Below are positions 36,957-47,352 of a DNA stretch of 64,000 nt, piece by piece. Location of the stretch: NCBI GenBank assembly GCA_008711295.1, contig VUYV01000063.1, positions 1,188,334 through 1,252,333 of the forward strand. The letters run 5' to 3'. The translations under genes were made by a program, and so were the position numbers. The first letter of the stretch is position 1; every line of letters begins with the position of its first letter. Origin of the DNA: Anarhynchus alexandrinus (lineage: Eukaryota > Chordata > Aves > Charadriiformes > Charadriidae). The notes beneath the pieces were generated by a model. It did no database searches. It saw nothing but the letters and a program-made list of their open reading frames with translations, and was not told where the DNA came from.

Positions 36957-39900
36957 AACTGAAATATGTCTTGAGATAATTACAAATTGGCAAATGGGCC
37001 CGATTTAATCTTACGTGCAACTATATACATATACTTTAGTTCTTACATTTTAATCTGGGATTTTGGATTTGTTACCCAAAGAATTGGGCATTGTGGGTAA
37101 ATTAAACTTTACCAACTTGTTCAGCTCATCTTTGCTAAAGGGGTGCCATTGTCAACGATGCTTTTTTTGCCATAAAGCAAGATTTACACTGACGGTTTTA
37201 TGTAGCAACCATAATATTGATTTAAATTATTTTTATAAGAATCTCAGAGCATCTGGGGAAGATCATCTGCATTATGTTGACCTTACAGATGTTCAAGTTG
37301 ATTCATAGAGGAATTAAGTAATTTGCCTGTGCTCATGCAGCGAACAACCAGCAGTGAAGAACTGAAATCATCTATTATTTTCACATGAAATATTCTGCTC
37401 CATTTCGGTAACTAGTACATTTTCCATAGGAATATTAACCCATAACTCTAGATGAGATAACACACTTCACATTGTGGGTGTGTAAGTGGAAAAATGACTC
37501 AAAATGTTATACAAAAATAAGGAAGCTCAATGTAGTATTTAGTTTTTAAGGTCAACGTAGATGTAGACGAGCATTCACCCCGAAACAACCCGTAGAGGTG
37601 TGTATTTTTGTGAAGTCTAACCTAGACGGTCCTTCCTGATTCCCATCGTTCTGCCGGAGGTTATCATCACCTCCGGCACATCGCTGCGAAACAACACCTT
37701 GTGTAACCATTCCCCCACTGGCTTCAGGCTAAAAGAGCTAGAATGGGTTCGTATGGCTTAAATAAACGGAGTTAACCCATTTGATTTTGACTGATTTGGT
37801 GAGAGTGCTCTCCTGAACCGCTTTGCTGTAGGAGCTGTAGGAGCCAGGGGGCTCCAGCAGCAGCGATGGCGAGAAGCTATGGGAGAGGTGGAAGCCTCTT
37901 CTGTTTCCATAGCTGAATCTGTAAGAAGACGCCTTCTTTACAGCCCTGTGCAGCTTTAAAAGGAGAACATAAAGCCTTTGGAGTGTGGGTTATAGACCCC
38001 AGGATGCTAAACGTCAGCCCCATCAAAACTTTCTGTAAAACTGTTATTACTCGTAATGGAGATAGATATACTTTGACGTATGGGAGCTGCATAATGATTG
38101 CGATGTTAGCACATATGTTTATTTCACCTTTCTCGTAGAAAAGGATGGATCGGGCAACATGTATTGCATTATCAAATTATCCCAAGAATTGGAGTGTGTT
38201 GCACGTAAAGCTTCAGTTCTAATAAAACTGTGCCCAATTAGCAGGAATGAATAGACGCTGAGTAAATAATCCTGTTTTCCTCTTAGTTTATAATGGATTT
38301 GTTGATAGGAAACAACTTTTCTATCTGTTTACATCATGATAATTTGATAACCCATTTGTATTATTTAAACTGCGTATTTTGTAAATGCTGAAGCAAAGTA
38401 ATTTGTAACGGAGGCGGTATGTAGGAACTGCTCTCCTAAAGTGTTTTTTAAATTGCTTTGCTTGCAGCTACGGAGTTTGCCATAAAGAATGATTTCTCAT
38501 TCTGAAATTTCAAAGCCGCAGGAGTGGTCATATCGCTGAGAAAGGGACAGCCTGATGATTTAAGACTATTTAATGCCCCGCTTGTTGTGGAACAGAGTGC
38601 TGTAGACCTTACTGGTCTAGCAGAACGTATCACTGCAGTTTCTTAATGCCCTAAACCAGGAAACTGATTTATCACCTATTAGGTCTTATTAGATCCCATT
38701 CAGAGGGAAAAATGAACTGCTGTAGCTGGATGGCAGAAAATTAATTTGAAATAAATGTTATATAGTCGGGCTTCTTCAGTTCTTTTATCCAAGTCAATCT
38801 CTGGCTGGAAAGTTGGTTTTCCAGGTTTGATGTGGTTTCTTGCAGGGAGGTGTGCTGTGCGTGCACGCAGGGATACAAGGATGATGTAAAACCGTCTGTT
38901 CAGGACAGGTGGAGCTCTGATGTGATTACTTCACACATTCATAATCTAGATTATTTCAAAAAAACCCCATCTACTGTGCCATAAGATGCCCTCCTTAAAC
39001 TTCTTCGGAGCATGCAGTGGGACAGGGAGGAGCCGGTGGAAGGGCAGCTCTCGGGTTATGGGATGGTCTGGGGAGGGGGCTTAAGTGGAGGGTTTTATTT
39101 CTTCCGAGAGCACTTCTTCCCTGGGAGAAGTCGTGCGGAGCCACTGTAGACATTTTCCCGCAGTTTCCGATTTTTGTGAGTTTAAATCTGTTGTTGACGA
39201 CTGGAGTTGCTTGCAGGGGCGGTTGCCCGCTATGCGCTAGCTAAACGTGGGGCACACAACCAGGCAAGGCACCCGTAGTTTTTACAAACGATATCCTGCT
39301 GAGTTCACCTCGGCTAGTAAAAGCGATGGTCTCGATCTCCGTTTCCTTACTGTTTGTCAAACTACGCTTAGAAACACGGGTTGGTAACAAGACGCTTTGG
39401 TGGCAGCAGAGCAGATTGTCCAGAGCGAGAGACTGGGAGGAGGAATGGGGGGGGAGAGATGATCTTTTCTTCTTCTCACCCCACTTTTCTTTCAGCTTTG
39501 CCTTTTATTGCTGTTATTTTTAGTTGAGATAAAGATTCCTTCAAATGCAATGCAAGAACTGTCCCTCGAGTCAAAAAACATGGTGGCAAACCACCAGTGA
39601 TGTGCAGGGCTTTCACCTCGGNCGTACCTATTGACCGCTCTTCACATAAAAGGAGAAAATATTGAATTCAGCTGGTGAGGAGGTTGGGAAGCGCAGGTTT
39701 GCTTCTCACCCTGATCGATCATACTCTTTTGGGTGGCGAGACTTCTTAAAGAATGAGAAAATGAGGTTTCTGTTATTGTCAGAGGCAGCGGCGAAGATTA
39801 CCTTTGCAGTTCCAGATGAATGAACGAAGTTTTATTTATTCTCTTAACACCAACCGAAGGATAAAATACTAATATCTTGTCTTTTGTATGTACATCATCG

Positions 39901-40442
39901 TACCAGCATTTTCCTGTTCCAAGATTAACACTAATTACGCTGTTTTGTGATTTGCAGGTTTCACCTGAGGGCAGATTGCCTTTATTGAGTAGGAAAGTCA
40001 AAAATTGGACTTGCACGGCGTACAGGGCAGGTCTTTTAAGATGGAAAGTCATTTGCTTCTCAGTAGCATCTTCTGATGTGCAAAATGAGATCGGTACAAA
40101 AGGTTTGATATTTCAAAGAAATGCAACACCCTGTTAGTTCCAGATCAGCCAGTCATCTTCCTTTGCTGGCTGGGGCCTCCTCCCTCTGCCGATCTCCGCT
40201 ACGCATGTCCCTCGCTCCACGCGGCGCTGAAGCTCTGTGTTGGGGCACAAACCGTGGGACTCGCAGTGTTTTGAGGTTATCGTGGGGATTGTTGGCTTAT
40301 ACAGCTGTCTTGCCAAGCAAAGGTCTGCACTCTGTTCAGTCTCTGCTTAGTCATGTAACCAAGTAACCGTTACTTCTTCACATACGAACTTTTTTCTGAT
40401 TTTCTTCAACATCTTTATTTATTGTCTTTCTGTGCACATTGA
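36957..40442. other. Intron stretch without recognised feature
   Basis: About 3.5 kb of AT-rich intron with one ambiguous base at 39622. Frames are below 90 codons and unrecognised. Confidence 0.6.
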
Positions 40443-41105
40443 TCATAGAATCATAGAATGGTTTAGGTTGGAAGGGACCTTGAAGATCATCCAGTTCCAA
40501 CCCCCTGCCCTGGGCAGGGACACCTCCCACCAGCCCAGGTTGCTCCAAGCCCCGTCCAACCTGGCCTTGAACACCTCCAGGGATGGGGCAGCCTCAGCTT
40601 CTCTGGGCAACCTGCGCCAGGGGCTCACCACCCTCACAGTCAAGAATTTCTTCCTAATATCTCATCTAAATCTCCCCTCTTTCAGTTTAAAACTGCTCCC
40701 CTCATCCTATGGCTCCTCTCTCTGATCAAGAGTCCCTCCCCAGCTCTCCTAGAGCCCCTTTAGGGACTGGAAGGGTCTCTAAGGTCTCCCCAGAGCCTTC
40801 TCTTCTCCAGGCTGAACCCCCCCAACTCTCCCAGCCTGTCCTCCCAGCAGAGGGGCTCCAGCCCTCGCAGCATCTCCGGGGCCTCCTCTGGCCCTGCTCC
40901 AGCAGGTCCATGTCTTTCCTATGTTGGGTGCTCCAGAGCTGGATGTAGTACTCCAGGTGGGGTCTCATGAGAGCAGATTAGAGGGGCAGAATCCCCCACC
41001 TCGCCCTGCTGGCCACACTTCTTCTGATGCAGCCCAGGGTGCGGTTGGTCTTCTGGGCTGCGTTCGTTCTTTGCTGGCTCATGTGGAGCTTCTCAATATG
41101 CCCTT
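40443..41105 (-). mobile_element. CR1 LINE fragment, group A (longest antisense copy)
   Basis: Runs from the antisense 3' end CATAGAATCATAGAATGG through the whole ORF2 C-terminal part. It reaches further upstream in ORF2 than the other antisense copies: CAGGTGGGGTCTCATGAGAG, CTGGCCACACTTCTTCTGAT and GTGCGGTTGGTCTTCTGGGC. Recognisable similarity fades around 41100. The two ORF2-derived blocks match the 5' part of the sense copy at 46735. Confidence 0.9.
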
Positions 41106-44072
41106 GCATGATGAGTTACCCGTCTCTGCATCCTCAGCGCAGGGCGTCCCGGGAAATTACCATTGAGATTTTATTCCCGATTCTGGAGTCGCCCATCCCC
41201 ATTGATTTCACTGCCCTCCTTCCTCATCACACCCAGTGCAGGAACGTGGGCAGATGTCTTAACTCAGAGATTCTACAGAGTTGGTCCAACGCTGTTCCCA
41301 TTGCAGCTCACATTAATTGAGGCACAGCAACATGCTGAAACGTTCCTACGATTTCCAGAGCCGGTTTTGTCTGGACCTGTCCCTGTAAGTGTGTCTTTAA
41401 GTCATTTTGAAAGAAATAAATTGACACCCAACTTACTGTGCTCTACAAAGCAACTTAACAAAAAAAACCCAAAACTGTATTTACCATAACTCAAAACTTC
41501 TTAGCAGAAGTTAATTTATACAGCTATGGTCATCCAGTAATTATGATTTGTCACAGACTAATATTTACTTTTTTTGACTAATTTAAAACCCATTCATTAT
41601 GCTACATACAAATTAAGAACAAAGCGTTGTGTTGGTCTCTGAATACATAACTGCAATTAAGATACTCTCTTGCAGAAATAATACGTGTAGGGTTAATTTG
41701 GACCACGAGTTGTTTTTTCTTCTGCCTTTCTGTTTCTGTACAATTAAATTATCCCACTGTGGCACGGAGGAAATAACACTTATTTGCATCTGGGCTGTAA
41801 CGTGGTATTTTGAATGGAAGTCTTTTTAATGAGGCTGTGTAACGAGGGCTTGTAGCACGGCTCGTTGACTAACAGCGGATTAGTTACGTTTGCTCATTCC
41901 GTGAGAGGTGAGAGCCTTGGAAGAGCGTTCCTGGCCCCGGCTGTGAGCGAGCAACTTTCCGAAAGCCAAAGAGGTAATTTCTGATGAAAATGTCGACGCT
42001 GGAAGAGTCAGAATCACGGGAGGTCCCTGCAGAAGGCTGTATTTCTCCCTTTTTTAGTGGCATTTGGCTCTTAAACATTTAATGATGCCGTGGGAATAAA
42101 AATATTATAATTCTGTCATGAATTTCAAATTTGAGTGAATGTAATGTAAATTAATATATTCTCCGGTATAGGAAGAGCATTTGAGTGGTATCACCATCTA
42201 ATGCTCTCTTATGTATTGAGCTAAATCACAGTTTGCGGGGCTCCTCTGCGCCTTTACCTGCTACGTGTGGGATATAGGAAGTATATAACTTTTAAGTATG
42301 CATAAATGAGAATTTCACGATTGCAATGGAGCAGATTAAATATTAAGGTAGATATAGCTAAAAAAAAAAAAAAAGATAATAAAACCCCTTTCACTATTTC
42401 CCCCACTAAAACTTAAATTACCCAACCTAAATAGCAAGAGGGGGAGGCTATTCTTTCCGATAAATATGGAGAAGGAAAAGACTCTTAAAATATGGAGAAA
42501 AAATCATCTCAGTTGGCGTTTTTAGGACAAAAAGTTGAACTCATTTTTGCTGTAATTTATAAAACGCTTGTTAGGTGTTTTCTTTTAAAATACTGTTTTC
42601 TCCTGAAATCCTGGAAGAGCTGAGGAAAGCCAAACCAGCGCACACGTTCGATTGTACCATCCCCTGATTGTTTAGCAGTGATTCCCGGATCTCTTTGGTC
42701 TATCAGCCTGGTCAAAACCGACCCCTTTTTGCAGGCTTTTGCATTGACACTGTAAAATAAAAAACTAAACTTCTGATTGAAACCACGATAAGTTTTACCG
42801 TAGTTTTGCGTGTCGCTTGCGGGCACTTTGAGTAACTTTTGGCTCTCAGTTTTCAGCTGAGGCAGTTTGGGTATTACTGACGTTAAAGCTGAAATTACGT
42901 AAAATTTGAACAATGCCATTCTGCTTTTAATTCGCCTGCCAGTATATGGAAAAAATCCAGAAAGCTGTGCTTTTTACCTTACATAAACCTTTGACAAATC
43001 CTCCGGTTGTTCAGCGTTGGCCCGTAAAGCTTCTCGCTTTTGCTGGCCTTTCCGTAACGTCTGCTGCAGACGGGCTCGAAGCTGCTGGCAAGTCTTATCT
43101 GCGCGAGCATCGATAAGCATCCCTTCGAAAAGCAGCGTTTTCCCTGCCTGCCGTGAATCCTGGCAACACCAGCATCCCTCTCCGCATCAAAAGGCTCCGG
43201 TCGTTAGTCCCCGCATCCCGCTCAGCTCGTTCCGGCGCATCGGTAACGAGGAAGGTACAGGAGTCGGGAACGGGCATATGTTATGGCTGAAACCTCAGTG
43301 CGATGGAGGGATGAAGCAAATCGTGTGGATCCCTAATGGAGACGTCCCGGCGTGGTGAGGCTTGAAAGACTTGTGCTCCTCTAGAAACTTCAAATGACAG
43401 GTCACTAAAGGGAGACGTTATTCAAGTTTGCGTTTTTTAGTGCTATGAATGGTCTTTTTGCTCCTTGGGATTTGGGCCTTTACATCAGGCCGGCAACCGC
43501 TCGCTCGTGCATATTAAGATTTGGAATATGCTGCTTCCGTTCCTTCCAACTCTGTTCAGCTTCTGCTCAACTTTTGCCTTCCAGTGGTTGCATTAATGGT
43601 TTCCCTTAAAACTTCCATAATTAGACTCTACCTTCCAAATTTACTGGTTTATTAAAAACAGAATTCTATATGAAAATTTTGGAAAATACAGTAAAAGTAA
43701 CAATGCGGGGGGGGGAAGCTTGAAGCTCTGAGTAGTTGAGAACATTTCTGAATTAGAAACTTGAATTCCTACAGAAATGAGAAAACTTAAAAGCTGTGAA
43801 GTCCTTGAAGGCTTTTGTGCTTTCCCAGGAATAAAGAAGACCCCATCGGGTGAAGCCGCGCGTCCTCGTGCGGAGCTGCGGGGAGGGGGCAGCTCCTGCC
43901 CTCCCGCCTGGACCACGGGGCCGTGGTGGCCTCGTCGGGGTTCGGAGCCGCGGGGTGCTGAGCACCGGCCGGGGAGCTCAGCGGGGGCACAGTCCGCGGG
44001 AAATTCAGCTCTTTCCAGTCTGGTACCATTTCAATGGCAAAGTAATGGACTCTTTTGTACCTAATATTATGC
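41106..44072. other. Intron stretch, with a GC-rich end
   Basis: AT-rich intron to about 43.0 kb, then mixed composition. A CpG-dense part at 43845-44000 is listed separately. No supported gene. Confidence 0.6.
43845..44005. other. Short CpG-rich island
   Basis: GC-rich with many CpGs (GTGAAGCCGCGCGTCCTCG, GGAGCCGCGGGGTGCTGAG). Frames are open on both strands (75-95 codons) for compositional reasons. It sits immediately upstream of a sense CR1. Confidence 0.6.
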
Positions 44073-44428
44073 TGTAAGGGGAGACCTTAGAGCCGCTTCC
44101 AGTCCCTAAAGGGGCTCCAGGAGAGCTGGGGAGGGACTCTTGATCAGAGAGAGGAGCCATAGGATGAGGGGGTATGGTTTTAAACTGAAAGAGGGGAGAT
44201 TTGGATGAGATATGAGGAAGAAATTCTTGACTGTGAGGGTGGTGAGCCCCTGGCGCAGGTTGCCCAGAGAAGCTGTGGCTGCCCCATCCCTGGAGGTGTT
44301 CAAGGCCAGGTTGGACGGGGCTTGGAGCAACCTGGTCTGGTGGGAGGTGTCCCTGCCCAGGGCAGGGGGGTTGGAACTAGGTGATCTTCAAGGTCCCTTC
44401 CAACCCAAACCATTCCATGATTCTATGA
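44073..44428 (+). mobile_element. CR1 LINE fragment, group A, sense
   Basis: Starts AAGGGGAGACCTTAGAGCCG in the ORF2 C-terminal region, carries CCCTGCCCAGGGCAGGGGGG, and ends CCATTCCATGATTCTATGAA. About 355 bases. It is the only sense group A copy here. Confidence 0.92.
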
Positions 44429-45621
44429 ATTTTGTTTGGTTGTTTTTTTCTGGGTGGGAAAAACTCCTAGCGTTGGGGCTAGTCTGGATTTTTCCCCACT
44501 TGGTTTCTACTGCCCATATGAGCCCATAAAATAATTACAGCCCACTCATCGAGAAGCTGCTGGCTTTCAGTGCCATTGGCATTATAAATTATCTGCGTAG
44601 AGATGGCCAGAATGTGTAATTCAGGCCAGAGGAGAACGTAAAAGGTGCATAAATGGTGCATAAACGTTATGCGGGCCGTTTGCCCAACTATACTTTGACC
44701 CAGTCCAGGAAAATCGGTCCAGTGGCATTGATTTTTGTGAAGTGGCTGCCTGGCTGTCTTGTCCTTGCGAGGCTTGGAAATACATTCGCAGCAGAGCCCC
44801 GTGTCTGAGTTAACTGCGCTGGCGCGGCCGCGCGGCGCACCATCTGCGCTGTGGGATTTACGATGCTCCGGTTCGCCGGCGTCCAGCGATGCTGCTGGAG
44901 TCAGGCGTTTCTCCAAATTAGGGTCATTTCCAAATTCAAAGCGCTGCTTTTTGGAGCAAGTAAATAGACCTGCCTCAGTTTTGGGGACGCGCTTATTGCC
45001 GTGTCCACGTTAAAGCAAACTTTTATATGGCTCTGCCTTCGGAAAGGTGAGGAGTCAGTGCAGCCGCAGCTTTAGGTTATGATGCTGTCTTACAACCTCA
45101 CCTGTCAGAAACCAAATTTTAGTCTGATGGTGCACTAAAAAAAGGGTTTCCAAGCTACTATTTGTTTTTCAAAAGCCGGAGAGTTTGCTGTGGTTTTAAA
45201 AATACTTTATCCATGTAGCATACTTTAGTGGCTTAAAGAGCTTCCTCGGGATTAACAGGGAGAGTGAAATTAAAGTATTGCATAAAAGAAATTGCAGAGA
45301 ACCAGCTTTCCTTCTGGAGGATGCAGTTGCAAGGCTTCTGACGCCGGTATTTGTTGTATAATGGTGCAGAGGTGCTCAGCCTTCCCGAGGGAACGCGTGT
45401 GCTTTAGGGATGCTTCCAAACCTTCGTCTCCTTCCCCCACGGGGAGGCTGGGGCAGGACCGTATCGGCCTCCTGCCTGCGTCCCCCGCGGCTGGAGCGGA
45501 GCCTTACCTGTGGTTGTTCGACCGTCAGGGAACGGAGCTTAACGTACTCTGGTCTCCACATCTGGAAAAATGGGTTAAGCTTCTTAACAAAGTGACAGAG
45601 CGCTTCGGCTGTCCCCGTAAA

Positions 45622-45898
45622 CAACGGTGCGTTCCTATCAGTGGCGCGCACATAGAATCATAGAATCATAGAATGNATCTCCTTCCCCCGCGGGGAGGCT
45701 GGGGCAGGACCCTATCGGCCTCCTGGACTTTTTACTGGGGCATGGAGTGATAGGACGAGGGGGAATGGCTTCAAACTGGAAGAGGGCAGGTTTAGATTGA
45801 ACATTAGGAAGAAGTTTTTCACTGTGAGGGTGGTGAGGCACTGNCAACGGTGCGTTCCTATCAGTGGCGCGCACATAGAATCATAGAATCATAGAATG
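45622..45898. other. Scrambled assembly patch with single Ns
   Basis: A 54-base string (45622-45675) starting CAACGGTGCGTTCCTATCAG is repeated at 45845-45898. Between them, set off by single Ns at 45676 and 45844, are a 48-base near copy of 45427-45474 (CTCCTTCCCCCGCGGGGAGG type) and a sense CR1 piece (45727-45843) that matches the reverse complement of the antisense CR1 beginning just after. This looks like a failed gap fill at the edge of a CR1 rather than biology. Confidence 0.85.
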
Positions 45899-46208
45899 GT
45901 TTAGGTTGGAAAGCACCTTGAAGATCATCGAGTTCCAACCCCCCTGCCATAGGCAGGGACACCTCCCACCAGACCAGGCTGCCCAAGGCCACGTCCAGAC
46001 TGGCCTTGAACACCTCCAGGGATGGGGCCTCAACAACCTCTCTGGGCAACCTGTGCCACTGCCTCACCACCCTCACAGTGAAAAACTTCTTCCTAATGTT
46101 CAATCTAAACCTGCCCTCTTCCAGTTTGAAGCCATTCCCCCTCGTCCTATCACTCCATGCCCCAGTAAAAAGTCCTTCCCCAGCTCTCCTGTAGGCCCCC
46201 TTTAGAAA
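45877..46208 (-). mobile_element. CR1 LINE fragment, group B, antisense
   Basis: Starts CATAGAATCATAGAATCATA and has CTGCCATAGGCAGGGACACC. It ends at GTAGGCCCCCTTTAG, with the same longer, frame-keeping form of that site as the copy at 36417. It differs from that copy at about four positions over 310 bases. It faces the sense copy at 46735. Confidence 0.92.
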
Positions 46209-46359
46209 CATCCGCAATTATATTTCGCAACTCATTTAATAAGGAAATTCTTTTAGCAAAAACTTTGCCCATTGACGCACTTGGCCATGGTTTTTGCGAC
46301 CCCGATTGCGTTTACCTCCGAAGCTTTGACTTTACCAGGCAGAAACGCATCACCAGCTG

Positions 46360-46575
46360 TAGAATTCCGGGGAGGACGGGGGCGGCGCGGCAGAGCGAGC
46401 GCTGGATGCTGCCGAGGCTGGAGCCCATCGGAACGCTGCGCGCCGCAGCCGCCCCGTGGGAGGGCACGTCCTGTCGAGGCAGGAGGTGCCTCCTTAAAGG
46501 CTGCGGATTGATGTGTTTGCGGTGTTGGGAACGTCGCAACTGCCCCGCGGTCGTGCTGGCGTGTGCCTGGCTCGT
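46360..46575. other. GC/CpG-rich patch between two CR1 copies
   Basis: CpG-rich intron between the facing CR1 copies (GGGCGGCGCGGCAGAGCGAG, GCGCGCCGCAGCCGCCCCGT). Overlapping frames on both strands are unrecognised. Confidence 0.55.
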
Positions 46576-46734
46576 TAAAGGAGTGAACCCAAAATGGGTT
46601 TGATTGTTCGGTTCTGTTGTAGCCTCTTGTGAGACAGTTTGTGTTTATCTGCAGCATTATTTAGCCCTTCTAAACTGGAGAAAACACATGCCTGAACCGG
46701 AGAAAACACATGGCTGGTAAGAATGAAATGAATC

Positions 46735-47352
46735 CTGGGCTGCATCACTGCATCCTGGGCTGCATCAGAAGAAGTGTGGCCAGCAGGGCGACGGGGGGAT
46801 TCTGCCCCTCTGCTCCACTCTCGTGAGACTCCACCTGGAGTACTGCGTCCAGCTCTGGAGTCCCCAACATAAGAAGGACATGGACCTGCTGGAGCGTGTC
46901 CAGAGGAGGGCCACGAGGATGATCCGAGGGCTGGAGCACCTCTCCTATGAGGAGAGGCTGAAAGAGTTGGGGCTGTTCAGCCTGGAGAAGAGAAGGCTCC
47001 GGGGAGATCTTATTGCGGCCTTCCAGTCCCTAAAGGGGGTACAGGAGAGCTGGGGAAGGACTTTTTACTGGGGCATGGAGTGATAGGACGAGGGGGAATG
47101 GCTTCAAACTGGAAGAGGGCAGGTTTAGATTGAACATTAGGAAGAAGTTTTTCCCTGTGAGGGTGGTGAGGCACTGGCACAGGTTGCCCAGAGAGGTTGT
47201 TGAGGCCCCATCCCTGGAGGTGTTCAAGGCCAGGCTGGACGTGGCCTTGGGCAACCTGGGCTGGTGGGAGGTGTCCCTGCCTATGGCAGGGGGGTTGGAA
47301 CTCGATGATCTTCAAGGTCCTTTCCAACCTAAACCATTCTATGATTCTATGA
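46735..47352 (+). mobile_element. CR1 LINE fragment, group B, longest sense copy
   Basis: Starts within ORF2 at TCCTGGGCTGCATCAC (the block is partly repeated), then TCAGAAGAAGTGTGGCCAGC. It translates through [20 protein letters not shown] and [20 protein letters not shown] to a break near 47031-47041. The rest of the ORF2 end follows in another frame ([20 protein letters not shown]). It finishes with the 3' UTR and ATTCTATGATTCTATGAA. About 618 bases, 5'-truncated and unable to code. Confidence 0.93.
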
